From positions 310,001 through 374,000 of the forward strand of contig JAHPZH010000005.1 of NCBI GenBank assembly GCA_019058315.1: a stretch of DNA of 64,000 nucleotides, in the 5' to 3' direction. This DNA comes from Candidatus Helarchaeota archaeon. GTDB lineage: Archaea; Asgardarchaeota; Lokiarchaeia; Helarchaeales; RDOG01. The notes beneath the pieces are model-generated. The model ran no database searches. It had not been told where the DNA came from and was given only the letters and a program-made list of their open reading frames with translations. A program made the translations under genes and the position numbers. How positions within the stretch are numbered: position 1 is the stretch's first letter; the number at the start of each line of letters is the position of its first letter. This document shows positions 18,433 through 26,638 of the stretch, piece after piece.

Positions 18433-19767
18433 TTAAACTATATTAGTTAGGAACGTTTTAAGACGATTTTTTATCGTTTTTGAATCCACAACTCTTCCAT
18501 CCATTGTATCTAGCTCGAATGTAAGAAATGGGATATCAGTTTCTTTTTTAACTTCTTCTGCCATTAGAGATGCGACAGCCCAACTGTGCTTACAGCCAAC
18601 ATGACCACCCCAGATACAACAATCCCCCTTGAATTCTTTAATTAACCAGATAATATCATCAAGGTAAAATTCCATTGGACCCCGAGATTGACGAGCCATG
18701 GGCATTTCCAATACAACCTTTCCTAAATCATTGTAAATACGTTCTTCTGAACTTGTATCTACAGGTCTAGCCATTTGTAAGCCGAGCATATCCATAACTA
18801 CCGTTGCTCCGAACTTACGTTCCATCCAATCAAAAATATAAGGATCGAAGAAGATCGGAATGTATACCCAAATTATCCGGATTTTCTCTTCCTTTCCTCT
18901 TAAAGCCAAAGCACCTTGCTTCTTTTTTACCCTTTCCTTTGCGGTTTCCAAAGTCCATTTACAATAATTAAGTGGACTCTCAGTACCAGCAGCAGCTAAC
19001 AACACCATATAATTTGTAAAGGCTGTTAAACCTGGTAATGGTGCAGGAACTGCTTTCATTAATTCTGTTGCTTCAAGAATCCATTCTCTGGCTTGATTGG
19101 AGAGTTCTACTGTCTTTTTCAGATTTTCAAATTCCATTTTATGACCCGTTTGTTGTTCTAACCATTGAACCATGTTTTTGAGTTGCTTTCCGAAATACGG
19201 AATAACTTCGGGATCATAAAATTTGTTACCTTCTTCATAAGTCCAATAGGGCGTATCTAACGTGTATGTCGGTCTTTTATAAATATCTTGGATTACTTGA
19301 TATTGGATGTTAGTAGAATCACAAGGTTGTGAAGCGTAAACGATTAAATCTGGATCTGGGGCTTCATTAACCATGGCAGCACCCATCCAAGTTTTTTGAG
19401 CATTACATTGAGCTCTATCAATTCCCTTTTCTTCAGCTATGTCAATATATCTTAAATTTGAACCTGCCACTGCAATAGCAACTGAACCAGCTTCCTGACA
19501 AAGGGGGTATATATCCATTGCATAAAATAATTCTGGTGGGACACAAAAATTATACATGACTACTGGTCGACCTGTTTCCCTAGCTTTATAATAACCCATA
19601 CTATAATCATACATAACGTATAGGAATTCCGTATTTCCCATAAAACCTTGTTTAATCTTTGTCGCTTCATCCATAGTATCTGCCATATCTTTACCCATTT
19701 TCCAAAAGCCGGAAAATGTGTCCCATAATAAGTTTTTATTATCTTTTTCTACTGAATCCTCAGTCAT
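18433..19767 (-). CDS. 2-hydroxyacyl-CoA dehydratase / benzoyl-CoA reductase family subunit (BcrB-like, divergent)
   Basis: A third, more divergent member of the BcrB-like set (444 aa), with an N-terminal extension of about 12 residues. Cys121, Cys149 and Cys392 occupy the cluster positions. It overlaps the upstream 377-residue gene by four bases (ATGA), which strongly suggests translational coupling and that these two form one heterodimer. The neighbouring pair of 432/433-residue paralogues may supply alternative large subunits. By family, the complex would accept one electron from an activator and reduce or dehydrate an acyl-CoA. Confidence 0.9.
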   Translation of the reverse strand: MTEDSVEKDNKNLLWDTFSGFWKMGKDMADTMDEATKIKQGFMGNTEFLYVMYDYSMGYYKARETGRPVVMYNFCVPPELFYAMDIYPLCQEAGSVAIAVAGSNLRYIDIAEEKGIDRAQCNAQKTWMGAAMVNEAPDPDLIVYASQPCDSTNIQYQVIQDIYKRPTYTLDTPYWTYEEGNKFYDPEVIPYFGKQLKNMVQWLEQQTGHKMEFENLKKTVELSNQAREWILEATELMKAVPAPLPGLTAFTNYMVLLAAAGTESPLNYCKWTLETAKERVKKKQGALALRGKEEKIRIIWVYIPIFFDPYIFDWMERKFGATVVMDMLGLQMARPVDTSSEERIYNDLGKVVLEMPMARQSRGPMEFYLDDIIWLIKEFKGDCCIWGGHVGCKHSWAVASLMAEEVKKETDIPFLTFELDTMDGRVVDSKTIKNRLKTFLTNIV

Positions 19768-20897
19768 TCTAACACTTCCAAAAATGCTTGGACTCTTGTT
19801 TTCATCTGACCTATTCCGCTTGTAACATATTCTCGTTCAAGATCTAAAATGGGAACACCGAGTTCTTTGAATCTTTTTTGAGTCATATACCGTTCACCAG
19901 TCCAAAAGTCGCAGAATTTCATATTTTCGAAAACTACACCGTCAATATGAAAATTTTTAATCATATCAAGCATAAATTTTTCACGAACTTTGAAATCTCC
20001 ACCAGCATCTATCATTCTGGGGCATGGACTTTTCGTTAGATATTTAATAGCAAGATTTTCTATGGGATCTTGAGAAGTATCAGGCATATCCCAGAAATAT
20101 CGAGTGCCAAAGCATAGGGAATCGGTCACAACCAATCCCCCTAAATCTTCAATGATTTTTACATAATCAGGTTCATCTAAAATACTACCAATTAGCATGA
20201 GACGTGGTTTTCCCACGATGTTTTCTCTATTTGGAAGTTCCTTCAAAAATTGGCTAAGCATTTCATTAAAATCCTCTTTAGGAATCGCTGTCGCCGCTGT
20301 GGTTATATTTAGAGCTTCAGTACCGCTAATTCTTGGTGCTTCTGTCTTTCTAGTTTCATATAATTTGCTTAAGAGAGCTCGAGTCTCATTATATAATTTT
20401 GTTGAAGATTTGATTTTATCTTCAGTAATTTGAACTTTGAAATGTTTTTCTAAACTCTCTTTTAAAGTTTTAATTTCTTTTATGAACCATTTTATAGCTA
20501 AATCATCAGTATGATGTGGAATGCTTAGAAAATGCATGTATTGAGTGGATTTAACTTTATATTTCCAATTATCGTACATTCGCCTCATATGGTCACATGA
20601 ATTGAATGCCACTAAACCATCAGAAAAATTAAATCCATCTGTTAATGCTTTATCTAAAATATAACGTGCAGATGAACAATTTAATCTTGATAATAATCCA
20701 TCTGCATGTGTAGTATCAGTATGTCCACGAGCAGAAATGCGATAGGGAAGAATACCTCCAGCATGAATGATTTCATCCGGAATATAACAACAAAAATAAC
20801 CAATTACTTTTTTTCCATCTTTTTTCCATTTAGTTATCCATGGATTAGGTAAAGGACTGGCAGCAGATTCAAATTTTTTCATTAATTCCTCAGACAA
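19764..20897 (-). CDS. 2-hydroxyacyl-CoA dehydratase / benzoyl-CoA reductase small-type subunit (BcrC/HgdB-like)
   Basis: A 377-residue member of the same superfamily but of the shorter type, as in BcrC or FldC. The cluster cysteines are Cys74 (RLNCSSARY), Cys101 (FNSCDHMRRMYDN) and Cys329 (MKFCDFWTGER). The N-terminal GYFCCYIPDEIIHAGGILP is typical. The start is TTG 20897, seven bases behind a GGTGA ribosome binding site. Its end overlaps the next gene by four bases. It is the first gene of the 15.6-20.9 kb string and pairs most naturally with the 444-residue subunit. Confidence 0.9.
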   Translation of the reverse strand: MSEELMKKFESAASPLPNPWITKWKKDGKKVIGYFCCYIPDEIIHAGGILPYRISARGHTDTTHADGLLSRLNCSSARYILDKALTDGFNFSDGLVAFNSCDHMRRMYDNWKYKVKSTQYMHFLSIPHHTDDLAIKWFIKEIKTLKESLEKHFKVQITEDKIKSSTKLYNETRALLSKLYETRKTEAPRISGTEALNITTAATAIPKEDFNEMLSQFLKELPNRENIVGKPRLMLIGSILDEPDYVKIIEDLGGLVVTDSLCFGTRYFWDMPDTSQDPIENLAIKYLTKSPCPRMIDAGGDFKVREKFMLDMIKNFHIDGVVFENMKFCDFWTGERYMTQKRFKELGVPILDLEREYVTSGIGQMKTRVQAFLEVLE

Positions 20898-21093
20898 ATA
20901 AATTCACCATATTCTAAAATTCACTCATATTTATAACACTATTATACTTAGAAATTGAAATTATAAAATCTTCTTTAATTATCACACTTGAACAATTTAT
21001 CTAACGGGCTTTAATTAGGAATTTGTCTCAAATTAAAAAACAATTCCAAGAATTAATGGATTTTTAAAAAGAGAATGAAAAAATAAAAAAGAG

Positions 21094-22251
21094 TTATAGT
21101 CTTTCAAGCAAGTATTCTGTAATATCATACAATTTTATCTTTGATCCAGATTTTTCAATTGCGTCTTGGAGGTTACGGTAACAAAATGGGCAAGAAGTAA
21201 TTAATATATTTGCGCCTGTGGCTTCAGCTTCTTTAATTCGTTCCACTGCAATATCAACAGACCAATCTTTAAAGGCAGATTTCACACCTCCACCCGCTCC
21301 GCAGCACCAAGCATTTTTCTCATTTCGGGGCATTTCAATAAGATTTTTTTTACCCACAATAGCTTTAATTAACTTCCTTGGAGGCTTATAAATTCCACAA
21401 TGTCTTCCCAAGTGGCATGGATCATGATATGTTACTTTCTCATCAACAGTTTTTATTTCTAATTTTTTTTCAGAGAGTAATTTAGATAAGTATTCAGTTA
21501 TATGTAAAATATCAAAATCAGGTTTCTTGCCATAGAGTTTTTCGTAATCTTTCTTTAATGTTCTATAACATCCAGCGCATGAAGTTACTACAATTTTTGC
21601 CCCTGTTTTCTGGACAACATCTAAGTTGTGATTTGCGATTTCTTTTACACTATTTATCTGTCCGGTTCTTAAAAGAGGTGAAGTACAACACCATTCTTCA
21701 GGAGAAATTGTAAAATCAACGGCCATTCTTTTAAGAAGATCATATGTTGCCCTTGCAATTTTATTTTGCCTATATGAAGAGGTACAACCAACGAAATAAA
21801 GAACTTCAGCTTTATCTTTTAAATCGGCTTTTTCTTTGTCAGTAAGCCAATTTAAACGATTTTTATGAGGCTCAGCATAGGGATTGTGCTCTTTGTCAAT
21901 ATAACCAGAATAACCCTTATGTTCTGGTAACGGACCACATCCTGCTTCTACAGCTTCTGTTCGAAGTGCTTCAATAATTTCTACGATATGGTCTCCAATC
22001 CTCATATCGCAGATCTCACCGCAATTACCGCAGACAGGGCATGAAAATATTTTTTTTACTATGGAATCTGAGAACTTAATTTTTCCTTCGATAATACCTC
22101 TAGCAATCCAGACTTTACCTGAACCAAAATAAGGCTCAAACATAAACCTTTCTCCTGCAGGACAAGAAGGTAGATAAGTTTCTGAAGTATATTTACAAGT
22201 ATTACATCTTGTACAAATATATACATATTCTTTGACTTCGTCTAATGCCAT
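21094..22251 (-). CDS. HdrD/GlcF-like iron-sulfur protein with two CCG domains
   Basis: This 385-residue protein has an N-terminal pair of [4Fe-4S] motifs, CTRCNTC (13-19) with Cys30, and CPVCGNCGEIC (71-81), then two CCG domains: Cys156, CysCys188-189 with SCAGC (224-228), and Cys279, CysCys316-317 with SCPFC (353-357). The layout matches HdrD, GlcF and the lactate-utilisation LldE-type subunits, which pass electrons from an FAD dehydrogenase to a disulfide or quinone-like acceptor. It lies 10 bases behind the FAD gene and is surely cotranscribed with it. Electron acceptor is unknown. A role supplying electrons to or from the neighbouring acyl-CoA enzymes is inferred only. Confidence 0.9.
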   Translation of the reverse strand: MALDEVKEYVYICTRCNTCKYTSETYLPSCPAGERFMFEPYFGSGKVWIARGIIEGKIKFSDSIVKKIFSCPVCGNCGEICDMRIGDHIVEIIEALRTEAVEAGCGPLPEHKGYSGYIDKEHNPYAEPHKNRLNWLTDKEKADLKDKAEVLYFVGCTSSYRQNKIARATYDLLKRMAVDFTISPEEWCCTSPLLRTGQINSVKEIANHNLDVVQKTGAKIVVTSCAGCYRTLKKDYEKLYGKKPDFDILHITEYLSKLLSEKKLEIKTVDEKVTYHDPCHLGRHCGIYKPPRKLIKAIVGKKNLIEMPRNEKNAWCCGAGGGVKSAFKDWSVDIAVERIKEAEATGANILITSCPFCYRNLQDAIEKSGSKIKLYDITEYLLERL

Positions 22252-22261
22252 ATTTTACACC

Positions 22262-23728
22262 TTATAGATTCCATCGTCCAGGATTCATAATTTCATTAGG
22301 ATCTAAAGCTTTTCTGACTCGTCTTGCTACTTTCACCCAATTTGGATCCATCGCTTTCAAGACTTTTTCAGAAGCCCAAGCGGGACATTTATACGGAATT
22401 GCACCAGAAGGTAAAGTAGCGGTTTCTAATAACTCTTGTAACATTGCTCGAACTTTCTCAGATTCTCCAGGAACAGCTTTATTAAATGGAACAAGATATC
22501 TTACAACCACAAAATGTCCAGCATCCATCATTTTTGAGAAGACTAATGGCTCAAAACCATGCTTCTCCATTACCTTCCAACCCTTATCATATGCATCTAT
22601 CCAAGTATTCGGGGGACAATATGTACCTAACCAACTCATCCCAGCCCCTTTATATTCTCCAATTTGTCCTCTAAATTCCATAAATGCTGGTAAACTTTGG
22701 GGTAATTTCATAATATCACCTTTCCCCATTGGAACAAAATCAATTTTCTTTCCATCTTCTTCTGCTACTTCTTGTGTAATTTCTTTTACTCTTTTTTGTT
22801 TTAATTTATCCTCTTCTTTTGTATCAGAGAATAAAATGATGATAGAAGTCAACATTGCTTCATTTAGACCTGCAGGAGGAAGTGGGTGCTTCATACCCGT
22901 CATCATTTTAATAGTAGGGGTGGAAAAGGTAGATTCTCCGTGAATAAGATCTCCATTAACTAGTCTCCGAAGTGTTTTATCAGCAGCAGAAAGACTTCTA
23001 TATGAAACGGTAATTGTGTTTCTCACAGTGGGGTTGGGAACAATTTTAACAGAACATTTTGTAACCACACCGGTCATTCCTTGCCAACCAATGAAGAGAC
23101 TTGTTAAGTCTGGCAAAGGGTATTTCATATTCCAGTTATCTGATATTGTATTACTCCCAATCTTTACGATTTCTCCCGTAGGAAGTACAACTTCCAATCC
23201 AACAATCCAATCACCCATAGCTCCCCATCTGACGCTAAATTCAGTGAGTCCTTCTAATAGAGCATTTGCTACTATAGATGTATATGGAGGAGAATAAGCA
23301 TAAGAATATATGAAGTCGGGATGATTTGTAGCAAGATATGCCTTCATATGCCCAAAAGTAACACCTGGTTCTACAATAGCATATTTTGCAACCTCATCAA
23401 CTTTGAGGATCTTGTTCATCCGTTTTAAATCAAGCATTATACCACCATGAACTGGAATGGTAAGACCCCCAATGTTAGCTGCTGCTATATAAGGTACAAC
23501 AGGAATTTTTTCATCATTTGCAATTTCAAGGACACCTCTAACTTCTTCCGTTGAATTTGGCATAACTATTGCTTCTGGATTACCTGGTTTGGCTTCTGTC
23601 ATATCTCGAGCATAAATATAGAGATCTTCTGGATCAGCTGACACCCATTGGTCGCCAACAACTCCAATAAGTTTATTAATTATATTTTCGTTTAATTTTC
23701 CATATTTTTCTGTCATTTTCGTCAACAC
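22262..23728 (-). CDS. FAD-linked 2-hydroxy-acid dehydrogenase-like oxidoreductase (GlcD type)
   Basis: A 488-residue protein with the VAO/PCMH-type FAD-binding fold: VMPNSTEEVRGVLEIAN (about residues 56-72), PVHGGIMLDLKRM, and IVEPGVTFGHMKAYL are the FAD-domain landmarks, while the second half resembles the cap domain of GlcD and D-lactate dehydrogenases. It ends near ALDPNEIMNPGRW, the usual C-terminal signature. Paired with the HdrD-like protein, it would oxidise a 2-hydroxy acid or a similar substrate and pass electrons to iron-sulfur clusters. The location next to 2-hydroxyacyl-CoA dehydratase-like genes suggests, but does not show, a joint pathway. Confidence 0.88.
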   Translation of the reverse strand: MLTKMTEKYGKLNENIINKLIGVVGDQWVSADPEDLYIYARDMTEAKPGNPEAIVMPNSTEEVRGVLEIANDEKIPVVPYIAAANIGGLTIPVHGGIMLDLKRMNKILKVDEVAKYAIVEPGVTFGHMKAYLATNHPDFIYSYAYSPPYTSIVANALLEGLTEFSVRWGAMGDWIVGLEVVLPTGEIVKIGSNTISDNWNMKYPLPDLTSLFIGWQGMTGVVTKCSVKIVPNPTVRNTITVSYRSLSAADKTLRRLVNGDLIHGESTFSTPTIKMMTGMKHPLPPAGLNEAMLTSIIILFSDTKEEDKLKQKRVKEITQEVAEEDGKKIDFVPMGKGDIMKLPQSLPAFMEFRGQIGEYKGAGMSWLGTYCPPNTWIDAYDKGWKVMEKHGFEPLVFSKMMDAGHFVVVRYLVPFNKAVPGESEKVRAMLQELLETATLPSGAIPYKCPAWASEKVLKAMDPNWVKVARRVRKALDPNEIMNPGRWNL

Positions 23729-23749
23729 ATTTGTATTAATTAGTTAATT

Positions 23750-23812
23750 AAATCTAATTTAATTGTAATTTGACTTAGAACTTACTTTGTTATAAGTCAA
23801 TTTATTAGATTT
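23750..23812. repeat. Two-part inverted repeat upstream of the FAD/HdrD operon
   Basis: Outer arms AAATCTAAT (23750-23758) and ATTAGATTT (23804-23812), and inner arms TTGACTTA (23770-23777) and TAAGTCAA (23793-23800), are perfectly complementary. The whole lies in the gap upstream of the FAD gene and downstream of the winged-helix gene, both on the minus strand. There is no T-run, so a regulator site or mRNA leader structure is as likely as a terminator. Confidence 0.5.
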
Positions 23813-23932
23813 AAAAATAAATTTCGTTGTTATACAAATTATTTAATGAATATTATAATATTTTGAAAAATTGCACAATGCCTACAATTTATTATTAGAA
23901 ATCATAACTAATCAAAGTAATTTTAAAATAGC

Positions 23933-25111
23933 TCAAATTCTTCCTATTGTCTCAAATGGTATTTTATGACAAAACGGACAATCAACTGCACTATACATTT
24001 TTATCCAGCTTTTTAGATCTGATTCAAATTCTGGTTCAAACTCAAATAAGAGTTTTAATACTTGCGCTTTATTTAGTAGATAATTACCTTTCCAATTAAA
24101 ATTGACATAGTTTTTTTCATTTTTTACTTCAAAGTGAATATTTTTTTGTTGTTCAGTTTTTTCAAAGCTCAAATTGATCTCAAGCTCTTTATGATTATCA
24201 TACCAAATGCCACAACTAATTGGGTGTATATTTTTATGGATTTGGTAATTTAATTCCAAAGTATCTATATTTTCTAAATTTATTTGATAGAAAAAACAAG
24301 CCATGTAAGTTTTTTTTGTCTTTGGACAAGAATATAATCTCTTTTGATCAGCAATTTCAATAATATATGACTCTCCGATATGTAATTTTTGGAAAATATT
24401 CTTAAAAGTATCATGGGGAACAAGAGCATTTACTATATTTAGTTTTTTATTTTGATGTTCATAAATCTCGGGTTGGATTTCAAAAGGCTGTCGATTTTGA
24501 TCCAAAATCTGTAGATTGTACTTATCAGATTTTGAAAAAAGTGTTATATAATTAATGGGAGGTGTTATATTTGACAATTTCAAATAATTTCTTTTCTCAT
24601 TATAATCCATAAGACCATCTTTTTGGATTTTCCAATCAACAGATTTTTTTAATATCCATGTGTATCCTGTATAATTTGTAAAGAAGCTTGAAAGTTCTTC
24701 ATATTTTTTAAACCAGAATTCTTTTTTTCCTTCCAAGCTTGGTTTATCTTCATCTAAAGGTAAGAGTCGTAACAAACCATCTATCTTTTCTTTTATTCTC
24801 CAGAAATCAGAGATTACACGATATCTTTTTCTCTTTATTTTTTCAATTAAGCCAATATTTTTTAAATCATTTAAAGCACGACGGATATTATGTATTGGTT
24901 CATTTAATTTTTCACTCAATTCCTCTGTAAACTCACCCTTCTTGCTATGCAACAGTTCTTTATACAGATTTAGGGCTAGACCCTTTTTTCCACCTATAAC
25001 CCTTCTCCATGCTCCAATTACATTTTTACTAATCTTATTAAAATCAAGAGCTAAAGTTAAAAATCTCGAAATCTTATTTTCATACGGTTTATACTCTCTT
25101 ATTTCAGCCAT
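23933..25111 (-). CDS. Winged-helix domain protein of unknown function, possible regulator
   Basis: This 392-residue protein starts with about 100 residues holding a winged helix: LALNLYKELLHSKKGEFTEELSEKLN, then IRRALNDLKNIGLIEKIKRKRYRV (about 46-98). The remainder is not recognised and ends in a single DCPFCHKIPF pair of cysteines that could bind metal with other residues. The two halves suggest a DNA-binding domain with a ligand- or partner-sensing domain. It is divergent from the ArcS-like/RaSEA-like pair, and an inverted repeat sits between. It may bind that site, but this is inference. No similarity to a named family was seen. Confidence 0.75.
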   Translation of the reverse strand: MAEIREYKPYENKISRFLTLALDFNKISKNVIGAWRRVIGGKKGLALNLYKELLHSKKGEFTEELSEKLNEPIHNIRRALNDLKNIGLIEKIKRKRYRVISDFWRIKEKIDGLLRLLPLDEDKPSLEGKKEFWFKKYEELSSFFTNYTGYTWILKKSVDWKIQKDGLMDYNEKRNYLKLSNITPPINYITLFSKSDKYNLQILDQNRQPFEIQPEIYEHQNKKLNIVNALVPHDTFKNIFQKLHIGESYIIEIADQKRLYSCPKTKKTYMACFFYQINLENIDTLELNYQIHKNIHPISCGIWYDNHKELEINLSFEKTEQQKNIHFEVKNEKNYVNFNWKGNYLLNKAQVLKLLFEFEPEFESDLKSWIKMYSAVDCPFCHKIPFETIGRI

Positions 25112-25163
25112 TTTTATTCACAATTTAATATATTTCTAATAAAAATAATTATTCATTCTAATG

Positions 25164-25182
25164 TATTACATTTTTTGTAATA
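25164..25182. promoter_or_regulatory. Candidate operator TATTACA-N5-TGTAATA
   Basis: A 7-5-7 perfect inverted repeat lies in the divergent gap between the winged-helix gene and the archaeosine-type pair, about 53 bases upstream of one start and 67 upstream of the other. Its architecture fits a dimeric winged-helix regulator. The spacer is a T-run, so a chance AT-rich palindrome cannot be excluded. Confidence 0.5.
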
Positions 25183-25248
25183 AAAAGTTCTTTAAAAAAA
25201 TAGTTTTTTATATATTAAGACAATAAATAAAAGATTCTGGTGTATATT

Positions 25249-25875
25249 TTGAACGATAATCCACTTTTGTTCTTAAAAGGTGTCGGTAAGGATTATGTAG
25301 ACAACCCTATTTTCAATAATGCTCATAAAAAAATTATTGCTGAATATAAACCTTCTATTTCTGGTAAAATTGCGCTTTTTACTGTCTGTTCATGGGGTAA
25401 ACCTTATAGACAAAGCTATATTCATTATTTCATATTGAGATCCTTAATTAAAGCAAATTTATTAGATAAATTACAATTAATTGTTATTACTAATGCAGGT
25501 GTGGTCCCATATGAGTTAAGTGATAATTATCCATATTTTGCATATGATTGGGATCCACTACTTGAAACTCCAAAAATAAAGAAATTATATATTGAAATAT
25601 TAAATAAAAGATTAAATGAATTTTTAGAACATAAGAAGAAGTACTACAGTAAATTTTGCTGTTACTTAAGACATCAAAGCGAATCTTATCAATCTATAAT
25701 AAATATTGGGTTTGCATTAAAGTTAAAAATCCCAAATTTCGCAATTCATGAAGATAAAATCACACAAGACGAAATATCTCAAGTTTCTTTAGATTTCTAT
25801 GAAGATCATGATTTGGTCTTAATTACTAAACGTAATCTGGATAATCTTGTGAATAAAATAAAGGAGATAATTTAA
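25249..25875 (+). CDS. ArcS-related DUF5591 protein, probable preQ0-lysine-forming subunit
   Basis: About 208 residues from TTG 25249, chosen because GGTG at 25239-25242 would be its ribosome binding site; an in-frame GTG start at 25240 would overlap that site. CSWGKPYRQSYIHYF (near residue 43) and the GVVPYELSDNYPYFAYDWDP stretch (about 83-102) correspond to the DUF5591 region of archaeosine synthase ArcS, which reads CSxxKPYSxSxSH and VPxELxxxYPxxxYD. In ArcS this attaches lysine to preQ0 in tRNA G15. Only this core is present, without the TGT-like domains. The downstream gene overlaps its stop and encodes the radical SAM partner, supporting the assignment. Distant homology, hence moderate confidence. 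Confidence 0.68.
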   Translation: MNDNPLLFLKGVGKDYVDNPIFNNAHKKIIAEYKPSISGKIALFTVCSWGKPYRQSYIHYFILRSLIKANLLDKLQLIVITNAGVVPYELSDNYPYFAYDWDPLLETPKIKKLYIEILNKRLNEFLEHKKKYYSKFCCYLRHQSESYQSIINIGFALKLKIPNFAIHEDKITQDEISQVSLDFYEDHDLVLITKRNLDNLVNKIKEII

Positions 25876-26600
25876 TGCTAGGTTCATGGTTTGATCAGGA
25901 TAAACAGGAAATTACTGTTATTTTAACTAATTTTCCATGTTCCTATAATCAATGCACTCATTGCCCTTTTGATATTGAAAGTATAGATGACGAGAAAGAA
26001 GTTACTATCACAAATAAACAAATAATTGATGAAGCTATAGAAAAGGTCGTGGAATTTGACCTTAAAAGAGTGAAGATTTTTAATGGAGGCAGTTTTCTTG
26101 AGTTACCAGATGAGGTATTTCCAATCCTTAAATCAATAACGGAGGGTAAGGATGTAAGCATAGAATCTAGACCAGAATTTCTCTCCAAAAAATCAATAGC
26201 ACTCATTTTTGATAAATTAAAACCTTTAAAACTTAATGTTTTCATTGGTTTTGATTCTGCGGATGATAATATTCGAAATGTCCTCCTTAATAAGGGTATT
26301 CCAAAAAGTGAATTAGACCGTATTTTAAATGAATTAAAAGATATTGAGAATGTCCAATTCTTTTCATATGTATTATTTGGTATCAGGGGAGTATCTGAAG
26401 AATCAGTTAAAGAAAGTGTTCTCTATTTTAATAATTATTTAAATGGAGTTTCCGCTATTGAATTTAGAGAAAATCCAAAATCTGAATTAAAACATCAAAA
26501 AATATCAGAATCGCTTAAAAAATTCCTAATTCAGAATTGTTTAAATGTTGATTTTATAGGGGATGATGATGAACAATGGTTATTGCCCGAAGAATCTTAA
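25875..26600 (+). CDS. RaSEA-like radical SAM protein, probable archaeosine-forming enzyme
   Basis: A 241-residue radical SAM protein whose ATG overlaps the upstream stop. The cluster motif is Cys22, Cys27, Cys30 in PCSYNQCTHCPF (CX4CX2C). Downstream, KIFNGGSFLELPDEVFPIL, VSIESRPEFL and NVFIGFDSADDNIRNVLLNKG follow the same order as the archaeal radical SAM protein RaSEA, which turns lysine-preQ0 into archaeosine. It is shorter than the about 350-residue family norm, with a reduced C-terminus. The pairing with an ArcS-like gene and the presence of queCDE in the same window agree. A different radical SAM reaction is still possible. Confidence 0.72.
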   Translation: MLGSWFDQDKQEITVILTNFPCSYNQCTHCPFDIESIDDEKEVTITNKQIIDEAIEKVVEFDLKRVKIFNGGSFLELPDEVFPILKSITEGKDVSIESRPEFLSKKSIALIFDKLKPLKLNVFIGFDSADDNIRNVLLNKGIPKSELDRILNELKDIENVQFFSYVLFGIRGVSEESVKESVLYFNNYLNGVSAIEFRENPKSELKHQKISESLKKFLIQNCLNVDFIGDDDEQWLLPEES

Positions 26601-26638
26601 GATTTTTGATTTAATAGTCTTTTATAAGGAATAAAGCT

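Noticed and set aside
22245..22943. 232-codon plus-strand frame over the FAD gene
   Set aside because: It is the antisense shadow of a well-conserved FAD oxidoreductase, with no ribosome binding site and no family-like motif.
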